A stretch of DNA of 12,016 nucleotides, from positions 1 through 12,016 of the forward strand of contig DGEG01000020.1 in assembly GCA_002385825.1 (NCBI GenBank), read 5' to 3'. Origin of the DNA: Firmicutes bacterium UBA3932. Lineage in GTDB: Bacteria; Bacillota; Clostridia; Peptostreptococcales; Anaerovoracaceae. The translations under genes and the position numbers were made by a program. How positions within the stretch are numbered: the first letter of the stretch is position 1; the number at the start of each line of letters is the position of its first letter. The notes beneath the pieces were generated by a model, which worked only from the letters and a program-made list of their open reading frames with translations, was not told the origin of the DNA and did no database searches. This document shows positions 5,948-12,016 of this stretch, in pieces.

Positions 5948-6135
5948 AGGAAAACCTTGACGGAAGCATATTAAACGGACAAGCATGTGCAACAACCCGG
6001 AAACATATACACAAATTCCTTTGATCAGCTTTTTGCAATTATTAAGATTAACTTATCTCATTTTATTATAGAAATTGAAAGCCCTATACAAGTCTCATAA
6101 CACAATACATAGAAACAGAGAAAGGAAGTATCGAA

Positions 6136-7644
6136 ATGGCAATATATATTGAGGAACCATCAAGAACTTTTAGCGAATATTTGTTGATACCCGGATATTC
6201 ATCCATAAAATGCAGGCCGGAAAACGTAAGCTTGAAGACGCCCCTTACAAAATTCAGAGAAGGAGAAAAACCTGCCATTTCACTGAATATACCGTTGGTA
6301 TCCGCCATCATGCAGTCCGTTTCCGACGATCGGATGGCAATAGCCCTTGCCAGGGAGGGCGGGTTGTCCTTTATCTATGCTTCTCAGCTCATTGAAAGCG
6401 AAGTTGCCATGATCAACAGAGTGAAGAGCTATAAGGCCGGTTTTGTCACCAGCGATTCCAACGTCCGGCCGGATCAAACGCTGAAGGACATTCTGGAACT
6501 AAAGAAAAAGACGGGACATTCCACCGTTGCGGTAACGGATGACGGAACCGCCAAAGGAAAAGTGCTAGGCATCGTTACCAGCAGAGATTACCGGGTCAGC
6601 CGGATGTCTTTGGATACCAAAGTGGAGGAGTTTATGACTCCTTTTTCCGAATTGGTCTATGCGGAGGAGGGGATCAGCCTTTCCGAAGCCAACGATTTGC
6701 TCTGGGCCCATAAGCTGAATGCGCTTCCTATCATAGACAAAGAAGGAAGGTTGACCCACTTCGTGTTCCGCAAAGACTACGAAGCGCATAAGGAGCATCC
6801 CTATGAGCTTTTGGACGATAAAAAGAGACTCATGGTAGGCGCGGGGATCAATACCCGGGACTACGAGGAAAGAGTGCCGGCCCTGGTAGAAGCCGGTGCC
6901 GATGTTCTCTGCATCGATTCGTCGGAGGGCTTTTCCGAATGGCAGAGACGCACGCTTCAATATATCCGCAATAAATATGGAGACAGCGTTAAAGTAGGAG
7001 CGGGGAATGTAGTGGACAAAGAGAGCTTCTTGTTTCTTGCCGAAGCGGGCGCTGATTTCATAAAAGTCGGAATTGGAGGCGGATCCATCTGCATCACCCG
7101 GGAACAGAAAGGCATCGGCAGAGGCCAAGCCACTGCTGTCATTGAAGTCGCGGAAGCCAGAAATGAGTACTTCAAGAAAACCGGTGTCTATATCCCGATC
7201 TGCTCCGACGGCGGAATCGTCTATGATTATCACATGACTTTAGCGTTGGCCATGGGAGCCGACTGTCTCATGTTGGGCAGGTATTTTGCCAGGTTCGATG
7301 AGAGCCCCACTAATAAATTAAACATCAACGGAACCTATGTTAAGGAATACTGGGGCGAAGGCAGCAAGCGGGCAAGAAACTGGCAGCGCTACGATCTGGA
7401 GGACGAGGATGATTTCTCCTTTGAAGAGGGAGTGGACTCTTACGTACCCTATGCGGGAAGTCTCAAGGACAATTTAAGGGTTACTTTGAACAAGATCAAA
7501 GCTACTATGTGCAATTGCGGCGCGCTTACGATTCCCGAGCTTCAGGAAAAAGCCAAGCTCACCGTGGTATCAGCTACCAGCATAGTGGAGGGCGGCGCCC
7601 ACGATGTCATTTTGAAAGACAGCTATCAAAATCCGGTCAGATAG
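6136..7644 (+). CDS. guaB: IMP dehydrogenase, Tritrichomonas-like type
   Basis: IMP dehydrogenase oxidises IMP to XMP with NAD+, the committed step of guanine nucleotide synthesis. The 502-residue protein has a TIM barrel interrupted by two CBS domains (about 110-220). The catalytic loop is GIGGGSICITREQKGIGRGQ, with Cys319; the flap carries ARNWQRYDL, with the Arg418-Tyr419 dyad. Most bacterial enzymes have GIGPGSICTTR here. The sequence instead resembles, from memory, the Tritrichomonas foetus enzyme over long stretches (SDGGIVYDYHMTLALAMGAD, KEYWGEGS, EEGVDSYVPYAG, MCNCGALTIP), and residue numbers of the key sites coincide. AAAGGAAG at 6121-6128 supports the ATG. Its terminator overlaps the last codons. 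guaA lies 1.3 kb downstream beyond azlCD, in a separate transcription unit. Confidence 0.97.
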   Translation: MAIYIEEPSRTFSEYLLIPGYSSIKCRPENVSLKTPLTKFREGEKPAISLNIPLVSAIMQSVSDDRMAIALAREGGLSFIYASQLIESEVAMINRVKSYKAGFVTSDSNVRPDQTLKDILELKKKTGHSTVAVTDDGTAKGKVLGIVTSRDYRVSRMSLDTKVEEFMTPFSELVYAEEGISLSEANDLLWAHKLNALPIIDKEGRLTHFVFRKDYEAHKEHPYELLDDKKRLMVGAGINTRDYEERVPALVEAGADVLCIDSSEGFSEWQRRTLQYIRNKYGDSVKVGAGNVVDKESFLFLAEAGADFIKVGIGGGSICITREQKGIGRGQATAVIEVAEARNEYFKKTGVYIPICSDGGIVYDYHMTLALAMGADCLMLGRYFARFDESPTNKLNINGTYVKEYWGEGSKRARNWQRYDLEDEDDFSFEEGVDSYVPYAGSLKDNLRVTLNKIKATMCNCGALTIPELQEKAKLTVVSATSIVEGGAHDVILKDSYQNPVR

Positions 7645-7661
7645 AGATGTCTGACCGGATT
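7630..7661 (+). terminator. guaB terminator overlapping the stop codon
   Basis: AATCCGGTCAGA pairs perfectly with TCTGACCGGATT (12 bp) around an 8-base loop. The left arm is formed by the last four codons of guaB and the TAG stop lies in the loop. The tail CTGCTTCTTCGGTTAATATT is only moderately T-rich. The stem is too long and G/C-rich to be chance. Confidence 0.7.
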
Positions 7662-7679
7662 CTGCTTCTTCGGTTAATA

Positions 7680-7707
7680 TTAGCAAGATTAAATTAAATG
7701 GTATAGG
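7680..7707 (+). promoter_or_regulatory. Weak candidate promoter for azlCD
   Basis: TTAGCA (7680-7685) and TATAGG (7702-7707) are 16 bases apart, each a 4/6 match to consensus. Nothing better is visible between the guaB terminator and azlC. The pair may instead be served by read-through from guaB. Confidence 0.25.
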
Positions 7708-7744
7708 AGTGATTGCGGCGAGCCTTCTGCGCAGGTGAGCCGAT

Positions 7745-8455
7745 TTGTTTATGCAAAAGAATACTAAAAAAGAAGCTTTAAAAGCGGCTTTTCCAGTCAC
7801 CATACCGGTTTTGACCGGTTATATCTTTCTCGGTATGGGTTATGGCGTTTTGATGAGCAGCATTGGTTATGGCTTGAGATGGACTGTATTTATGAGCTTG
7901 CTGATATTTGCGGGCTCCATACAGTATATTTCCATTGCTCTGCTGACGTCAGCCTTCAATCCTCTGTATACATTGTTGCTCACGCTTATGGTCAATGCCA
8001 GGCATCTCTTCTATGGGATCTCCATGTTGGAGCGTTACAAAGGAGCGGGGCGTCTGAAGCCTTACCTGGTATTCGGTCTCACCGACGAAACCTTTTCCCT
8101 TCTCAGCGCTGTAGAGCCACCGGAAGGGATAAGCCGCAAGTGGTTTCAATTTTTCGTCACCATGTTGAATCACGTCTACTGGGTGGCCGGTTCCGCTTTG
8201 GGAAACATTATAGGCTCGATGATAAGCTTCAATACAAAAGGGCTTGACTTCGTGCTTACGGCACTTTTTGTCGTGATATTCATCGATCAGTGGAGAAGCA
8301 CGAAAAACCACATTCCTGCCTTGGTAGGCGTAGGAGGCAGCTTATTGTGCCTTCTGATCTTCGGACAGGAAAATTTTATGATTCCGGCCATGGTTCTCAT
8401 CCTTGTATTACTGACCGCTTTACGCAAGCGGATCGATAGGGAGGTGAGGTCATGA
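7745..8455 (+). CDS. azlC: AzlC-family branched-chain amino acid exporter, large subunit
   Basis: AzlC is the large membrane subunit of the two-component AzlCD exporter, which moves branched-chain amino acids and some analogues out of the cell. The 236-residue protein is highly hydrophobic, with several predicted membrane spans. It carries family segments KKEALKAAFPVTIPVLTGYIFLGMGYG at the N terminus, FAGSIQYISIALL, and LMVNARHLFYGISMLERY, followed by LTDETFSL. The start is uncertain. TTG at 7745 is six bases after AGGTGA (7733-7738), ATG at 7751 is twelve, and an in-frame stop at 7736-7738 excludes anything earlier. It overlaps azlD by four bases (ATGA), so the two are translationally coupled. 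It sits between guaB and guaA, with no obvious link to purine metabolism. Confidence 0.92.
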   Translation: MFMQKNTKKEALKAAFPVTIPVLTGYIFLGMGYGVLMSSIGYGLRWTVFMSLLIFAGSIQYISIALLTSAFNPLYTLLLTLMVNARHLFYGISMLERYKGAGRLKPYLVFGLTDETFSLLSAVEPPEGISRKWFQFFVTMLNHVYWVAGSALGNIIGSMISFNTKGLDFVLTALFVVIFIDQWRSTKNHIPALVGVGGSLLCLLIFGQENFMIPAMVLILVLLTALRKRIDREVRS

Positions 8456-8787
8456 CGCTGACTCCGACGCAAACCTTGATTACTGTTGCGGTATTGGTTT
8501 TGGGAACGGTAATCACGCGGGCGATGCCCTTCTTTCTTTTCCCGCCGAACAGGGAAACACCGGCTTTTGTAATGTATCTGGGCCGAGTGCTGCCATACGC
8601 TGTCATGGGGCTCCTCGTAGTATTTTGCCTTAAGGGAGTTACGGTAACTGCGGCGCCTTATGGCTTGCCCGAACTCATTGCCATTCTGTGTATACTTGTT
8701 CTCCACCTTTGGAAAAACAATATTCTATTATCCATCGGCGGAGGAACAATCATCTATATGCTGCTGGTTCAGCACTTTTTTATCTGA
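8452..8787 (+). CDS. azlD: AzlD-family branched-chain amino acid exporter, small subunit
   Basis: The 111-residue, very hydrophobic protein is the small partner of AzlC. It shows the AzlD pattern: an N-terminal span, then TVITRAMPFFLFP, then LGRVLPYAVMGLLVVFCLK, LPELIAILCILVLHLWKNNILLSIGGGTIIYMLL, giving about four membrane spans. Length is normal for the family. The ATG overlaps the azlC stop as ATGA and is preceded by GGGAGGTGAG, a strong ribosome binding site inside the end of azlC, so the two subunits should be made together. The pair ends at the hairpin near 8847-8865. The specific exported substrate cannot be read from the sequence. Confidence 0.93.
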   Translation: MTLTPTQTLITVAVLVLGTVITRAMPFFLFPPNRETPAFVMYLGRVLPYAVMGLLVVFCLKGVTVTAAPYGLPELIAILCILVLHLWKNNILLSIGGGTIIYMLLVQHFFI

Positions 8788-8789
8788 AA

Positions 8790-8808
8790 TTGTATTTGAT
8801 GCCGGACA
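8790..8808 (+). repeat. Decayed partial copy of the 4764-4792 palindrome
   Basis: TTGTATTTGATGCCGGACA matches the first 19 bases of the palindrome at 4764 in 17 positions. After that the similarity stops: the right arm is missing, so no perfect hairpin can form. It starts three bases after the azlD stop codon. It looks like a degenerate member of a short dispersed intergenic repeat. Confidence 0.45.
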
Positions 8809-8846
8809 TTTAATTAGTGTCTTGCATTCTTTTTACAGGTTCAAAT

Positions 8847-8895
8847 AGAAAGGCAACCGCTTTCTGCAAAGATCTTTTTTTATTTTTTTACTTTT
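8847..8895 (+). terminator. Terminator of azlCD
   Basis: AGAAAG (8847-8852) pairs with CTTTCT (8860-8865) around a 7-base loop. It is followed by a second self-complementary AAAGATCTTT and a long T-rich tail (TTTTTTTATTTTTTTACTTTTC). The stem is short but the T-run is strong, and it lies just before the guaA promoter. Confidence 0.6.
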
Positions 8896-8896
8896 C

Positions 8897-8925
8897 TTGT
8901 ACGAAAATCTTCTTTACTGTATACT
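8897..8925 (+). promoter_or_regulatory. guaA promoter
   Basis: TTGTAC (8897-8902) and TATACT (8920-8925) are separated by exactly 17 bases, a reasonable sigma-A promoter. Transcription would start near 8932, leaving a leader of about 44 bases. Its place after a terminator shows that guaA is transcribed separately from guaB and azlCD. Confidence 0.65.
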
Positions 8926-8975
8926 AATAGCCTAAGATGAATCTGGTAACCTGATAAAGAAAGGATAATAAGTCA

Positions 8976-9959
8976 GTGGAAAGAGAAACGTTACAACAAA
9001 GAACCGGCTTTGCGGGAACATTGGAAGAATATGTTGATGTAATGCTGCGGCAAGTAAAGGAGCAGGTAGGCGACAAGAAAGTGCTGTGTGCTTTGAGCGG
9101 AGGCGTGGACAGCGCCGTCTGTGCAGCCTTGGTGCATAAAGCGGTGGGCGATCAGTTAATCTGCATCTTTGTGGACCACGGTCTGATGCGAAAAGGCGAA
9201 CCCGAAATGGTTTCTCACATATTCGCTGATCAGTTTCACATGAAGCTCATCTCCGTCAATGCGGCGGACCGTTTTCTGGACAAACTGGCCGGCGAGGAGG
9301 ATCCGGAAAAAAAGAGAAAGATCATCGGCGAAGAGTTTATCCGCGTATTTGAAGAAGAGGCGAGGAAATTGGGTAAGATCGATTACCTTGTTCAGGGGAC
9401 CATCTACCCGGATATTCTGGAGAGTAAATCGGAAAAGGGTGTAGTCAAATCCCACCACAACGTGGGCGGCCTGCCGGAGGATTTTGACTTTGAACTGGTG
9501 GAGCCGGTGAAGTATCTGTTCAAGGACGAAGTGAGAAAAGTCGGCGAGATGCTCGGCCTTCCCCGTGAACAGGTCTGGCGCCAGCCCTTCCCCGGTCCGG
9601 GACTGGGCGTCAGAGTGATAGGCGCCATCACCCGGGATAAAGTGCGGATAGTCCGAGAATCCGACGCCATATTCAGGGAAGAGATCAGCAAGGCCGGTCT
9701 TGACAAGGAAATCTGGCAGTATTTCACCGTATGCCCGGGAACCAAGTCTGTCGGCGTAGAGGACGGCAGAAGAACTTACGGCCAGGCGGTGGTTTTGCGC
9801 GCCATATTGAGCACCGACTCCATGTCGGCAAAAGTCGCAAAACTTCCTTATGAATTGCTTGAGAAAGTTGCCCTTCGCATCACCGGCGAGGTGGAAGGAG
9901 TCAACCGGGTCATGTATGATGTCACTCCCAAGCCGCCGGGAACCATCGAGTGGGAATAA
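8976..9959 (+). CDS. guaA: GMP synthase, ATP-pyrophosphatase subunit without glutaminase domain
   Basis: This enzyme adenylates XMP and aminates it to GMP. The 327-residue protein holds the ATP-PPase domain, with the PP-loop SGGVDS at 41-46, VDHGLMRKGE at 66-75 and GTIYPDILES at 141-150. The GMP synthase dimerisation domain follows, with RQPFPGPGLGVR at 202-213 and the C-terminal KPPGTIEWE. The usual bacterial GuaA is about 510-525 residues because a class I glutaminase domain (about 190 residues) precedes this part; here it is absent. That resembles the archaeal two-protein arrangement (GuaAa plus GuaAb). No glutaminase is encoded in this window, so it is either elsewhere or the enzyme uses free ammonia. 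The start is GTG, ten bases after AAGGA (8961-8965). Promoter and terminator are its own. Confidence 0.95.
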   Translation: MERETLQQRTGFAGTLEEYVDVMLRQVKEQVGDKKVLCALSGGVDSAVCAALVHKAVGDQLICIFVDHGLMRKGEPEMVSHIFADQFHMKLISVNAADRFLDKLAGEEDPEKKRKIIGEEFIRVFEEEARKLGKIDYLVQGTIYPDILESKSEKGVVKSHHNVGGLPEDFDFELVEPVKYLFKDEVRKVGEMLGLPREQVWRQPFPGPGLGVRVIGAITRDKVRIVRESDAIFREEISKAGLDKEIWQYFTVCPGTKSVGVEDGRRTYGQAVVLRAILSTDSMSAKVAKLPYELLEKVALRITGEVEGVNRVMYDVTPKPPGTIEWE

Positions 9960-10022
9960 TAGATGCACGCAAAACCCTTGAATCCGTATAAACCATATGG
10001 GGTTAAATATAGAAACATAGAC

Positions 10023-10062
10023 CCAAAAATGATATGATAGCTACACATCATATCATTTTTGG
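10023..10062. terminator. guaA terminator, perfect 16-bp stem
   Basis: CCAAAAATGATATGAT and ATCATATCATTTTTGG form a perfect 16-bp stem around the 8-base loop AGCTACAC. As with the groEL terminator, the A-run and T-run lie inside the stem, so the structure is symmetric and could work in either direction. Confidence 0.75.
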
Positions 10063-10141
10063 TTGTAGTGTAATGGCTTTATCATAATCAGTAAAACCGT
10101 AAACATATTATCGTATGGTAAAAGGCCCGTGGAATACCGGT

Positions 10142-10513
10142 ATGATCGGAATCGATGAAGTTGAAAAAATGTTGGAGGAACTTGCTGCAGAACTTCCTCA
10201 AGAGTTCTATAAAGAACTCAACGGGGGCATACTTTTACTGCCTCAGGCCAAGTTGAATCCTGCAGGCCGTAACAACGGCCTGTATATAATGGGCGAATAC
10301 CACTACGACAGGAGCATGGGCAGATACATCGTCATCTATTACGGTTCCTTCCAACGTTTGTACGGTCACTTGGGGAAAAACGCTTTGAAACGGAAGCTGG
10401 CTCGGACCCTGAAGCATGAATTTACGCATCATCTGGAATCCCTGGCCGGCGAACGGAATTTAGAAAAGGAAGACGAGAAGTTCTTGCAGGATTATCTGAA
10501 ACGAAACCGTTGA
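10142..10513 (+). CDS. Small zincin-like metallopeptidase family protein
   Basis: A 123-residue protein (132 if the ATG at 10115 is used) of the small minigluzincin-like family (I believe Pfam Zincin_1). The segment HEFTHHLESLAGE supplies the zinc motif HExxH (His92, Glu93, His96 in the shorter form) and a downstream Glu104 as likely third ligand. Other family-like segments are LPQEFYKELNGGILLLP and GRYIVIYYGSFQRLYGHL. No signal peptide or membrane span is visible, so it is probably cytoplasmic; its substrate is unknown. I prefer 10142 because homologues I recall begin near MIxIDE and a GTGGA lies eight bases upstream, whereas 10115 has no ribosome binding site. It follows the guaA terminator and converges on the antiporter gene. 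Confidence 0.8.
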   Translation: MIGIDEVEKMLEELAAELPQEFYKELNGGILLLPQAKLNPAGRNNGLYIMGEYHYDRSMGRYIVIYYGSFQRLYGHLGKNALKRKLARTLKHEFTHHLESLAGERNLEKEDEKFLQDYLKRNR

Positions 10514-10562
10514 TGTATTCGATTATAGAAATCAGGGTCAGAAGTTATATAATGTACAGCCG

Positions 10563-11909
10563 CTAATAAATAAATCCTATGATTACATATCCCACAGTTG
10601 TTAGCAGTGCGGCGCTGAGCGTATATGGCGCCGCAACTTTTATTTGCCTCAAATTTGACACTCCGGTTCCCGCGCATGTCATGAAAAGGGTGTCTGAATA
10701 AAAGCAGAAATTGCAGCCGAACACAGCCCCTGATATGATCGCGGCAACCGCAATCGAAGGGTTCGCTTCCATGACTATGGCCAAGGGAATGAAGATCGGT
10801 ATGGTGATTACCTGCATCACCCAATATCCGGCTGTCGCAAAGGTAGCCAGGGCCACCACTACAAAAATCAGAGCCGGCAGCAATTGGGGAGATACGGTCT
10901 TGACGAGTCCCCCTATCAGGAACTCGAAAAACCCCATTTCTGTGTTAGCGGCGCTGAGCATAAAGGCAAAGAATACAATGATGGCCATGTTTGCCATGGA
11001 TTTTGCTCCTTCGAAAAAGGAGCTCATGAATTCTGACAACGTCATAATCCTTTGCGAAAGATAAAGGGTTGCCTGTACGGCAATGGTGGCCACCAGTCCG
11101 TGGATCAGATCGTTGTCGAAAATCAATACGACTGCTATCATTGCCACGACGGGCACAAACATGTTCAATGAGGATGTGGCTTTGCAGTCTTTTGGCATTT
11201 CTATGTTTACGATGGCCATATCGTTTTTTTCTTTGAATGAAACAGGACCTCCCTGAGCCACTCTGTCGTAAGATTGTTTTAACAGCCCTACTTTTGGAAT
11301 TACACCTATACCGAGCAGCAGGCACAAAGCTACGGTGAGGATAGGATAGAGCATGAAGGGAAGGGCCTTTACATAATCTGCGTATGTCAATCCCTGCTCC
11401 GAAATCAGGCCTACGGTGAAGGCCGTCCAGCTTGAAAAGGGTATCAAAACGCATAAGCATCCTGCCATAGCGTTTACCTGATAGGCGAGATGTTCCCTGG
11501 GAATGTTGTTCTGATCCGTCACCTCCCTCATGGAGAAGGAAACGGCAAGAGTGCTCAGATAATCGTCCATAAACATAATAAATGCCATAATCCAAGCCAC
11601 GATCAAGGGCTTTTTTGGTCCTTCCGCATATTTGAAAATAACTTTTCCGAAGCCCAATAGCGCGCCTGAATTCTGAAATAGCTGAATTACTCCGCCGAAA
11701 CAGGTTAAAAGAATCAATATGAACTGATAGGACGGATTTGACAAAACGCCGTACATCATCTGAATGTAACCGGAGAAAAATAACTTTTTATGGACGAGTA
11801 CGGCGCCGATGAATGACGAAAGTATCATCATCTCAGCGATTCTTCTGGTCAGCAGCGCTCCGGCTATCAGTACGGTTATGGGGATGCACGAAAGTATTCC
11901 GTATTCCAT
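10563..11909 (-). CDS. NhaC-family Na+/H+ antiporter-like membrane protein
   Basis: A 448-residue polytopic membrane protein with roughly 10-12 hydrophobic spans. The segment FMDDYLSTLAVSFSMREVTDQNNIPREHLAYQVNAMAG (about 114-150), followed by IPFSSW (156-161), matches the NhaC-family pattern of a DDY-x-TL motif, MR-x-x-TD, a REHLAY stretch and P-x-S-x-W. Relatives exchange Na+ for H+, and some exchange amines, malate/lactate or amino acids, so the substrate is open. The frame could start at 11957, 11945 or 11909. I choose 11909 because a perfect -10 TATAAT (11964-11969) puts the transcript start at about the first ATG, and a purine-rich GGAAAGAG precedes the third. No terminator is visible in the 49 bases between its stop codon and the zincin gene. 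Confidence 0.88.
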   Translation of the reverse strand: MEYGILSCIPITVLIAGALLTRRIAEMMILSSFIGAVLVHKKLFFSGYIQMMYGVLSNPSYQFILILLTCFGGVIQLFQNSGALLGFGKVIFKYAEGPKKPLIVAWIMAFIMFMDDYLSTLAVSFSMREVTDQNNIPREHLAYQVNAMAGCLCVLIPFSSWTAFTVGLISEQGLTYADYVKALPFMLYPILTVALCLLLGIGVIPKVGLLKQSYDRVAQGGPVSFKEKNDMAIVNIEMPKDCKATSSLNMFVPVVAMIAVVLIFDNDLIHGLVATIAVQATLYLSQRIMTLSEFMSSFFEGAKSMANMAIIVFFAFMLSAANTEMGFFEFLIGGLVKTVSPQLLPALIFVVVALATFATAGYWVMQVITIPIFIPLAIVMEANPSIAVAAIISGAVFGCNFCFYSDTLFMTCAGTGVSNLRQIKVAAPYTLSAALLTTVGYVIIGFIY

Positions 11910-11963
11910 AAAGATTGCTCTTTCCTTTTTTAAATTATTAGTAGACATAATTGCCATAATTGT

Positions 11964-11969
11964 ATTATA
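11964..11969 (-). promoter_or_regulatory. Putative -10 box of the antiporter gene
   Basis: On the minus strand TATAAT is a perfect -10 match. The -35 region is A/T-rich without a clear TTGACA. Transcription would start near 11957, leaving a leader of about 48 bases before the preferred start codon at 11909. Confidence 0.5.
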
Positions 11970-11999
11970 TCATCAATAAATTAAAGGTGAGGGGGTTTT

Positions 12000-12016
12000 T
12001 TGATAAGAATAACACC
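12000..12016 (+). CDS. Possible start of a divergent gene cut by the window edge
   Basis: AAAGGTGAGGGGG (about 11983-11995) looks like a ribosome binding site, and a TTG at 12000-12002 opens a frame (LIRIT...) that runs off the end of the window. Only five codons are visible, so this is a guess. If real, the gene is divergent from the antiporter. Confidence 0.2.

Larger units (their letters stand above)
5840..6135 (+). other. Gene-free stretch and probable guaB leader
   Basis: No convincing gene lies between the carboxypeptidase and guaB (5801-6135, 335 bases). The stretch holds two hairpin terminators (5817-5839 and 5880-5902), a perfect TATAAT at 5942-5947, and about 180 A/T-rich bases before the guaB ribosome binding site. 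If that TATAAT is used, guaB has a long 5' leader. I could not match the leader to the purine riboswitch core or any other riboswitch I know. A 28-codon frame at 5985 has no good ribosome binding site. Confidence 0.4.

Noticed and set aside
5985..6071. 28-codon frame in the guaB leader (MCNNPETYTQ...)
   Set aside because: No usable ribosome binding site, no recognisable product, and no run of regulatory codons.
5942..6135. Purine riboswitch before guaB
   Set aside because: I could not find the conserved core or the loop-loop elements of the purine riboswitch in this leader.
7708..7737. Ten-codon GTG frame (VIAASLLRR) before azlC as a possible leader peptide
   Set aside because: The few Ile/Leu codons are not clustered, no attenuator hairpin follows, and the upstream AGGAG overlaps its start.

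Overview
The window reads as chromosomal DNA of a low-to-medium GC, anaerobic Firmicute of the class Clostridia. This rests on the Rex repressor, a clostridial 2[4Fe-4S] ferredoxin, CIRCE-controlled groESL, AAGGAGG-type ribosome binding sites, sigma-A-like promoters and compact hairpin terminators. The two GMP-synthesis genes have unusual forms (below) that I associate loosely with Peptostreptococcales/Anaerovoracaceae-like lineages; that placement is inference.

Layout. 1-1020: rex (+) converges on a 56-residue ferredoxin gene (-) across a shared hairpin terminator; the ferredoxin has a clear promoter carrying a palindrome. 1101-1904: a P-loop/Asp23 fusion protein. 1996-4210: the groES-groEL operon with promoter, extended CIRCE operator and terminator. 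4250-5839: a hotdog thioesterase (-) and a membrane-anchored M15 D,D-carboxypeptidase (+), divergent around a perfect 12-bp-arm palindrome. 5840-7661: a gene-free stretch with a terminator and probable long leader, then guaB, whose terminator begins inside its own last codons. 7745-8895: azlC-azlD, a branched-chain amino acid exporter pair overlapping by 4 bp, then a terminator. 8897-10062: a promoter, a GMP synthase ATP-pyrophosphatase subunit that lacks the glutaminase domain, and a 16-bp-stem terminator. 10142-10513: a small zincin. 10563-11909: an NhaC-family antiporter (-).

How the genes work together. guaB and guaA catalyse consecutive steps, IMP to XMP to GMP, but are separated by azlCD and each has its own signals, so they are neighbours rather than one operon. 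Rex and ferredoxin both belong to anaerobic redox metabolism. groESL is heat-shock regulated through HrcA/CIRCE. The rest is housekeeping.

I see no phage, transposon, CRISPR array, tRNA or rRNA, and no cluster resembling an undescribed defence or biosynthetic system. The most interesting points are the Tritrichomonas-type IMP dehydrogenase, the glutaminase-less GMP synthase, the P-loop/Asp23 fusion, the decarboxylase-like IGIIGGADGPT motif in the peptidase, the intergenic palindrome with its decayed second copy, and a terminator overlapping the guaB stop codon.
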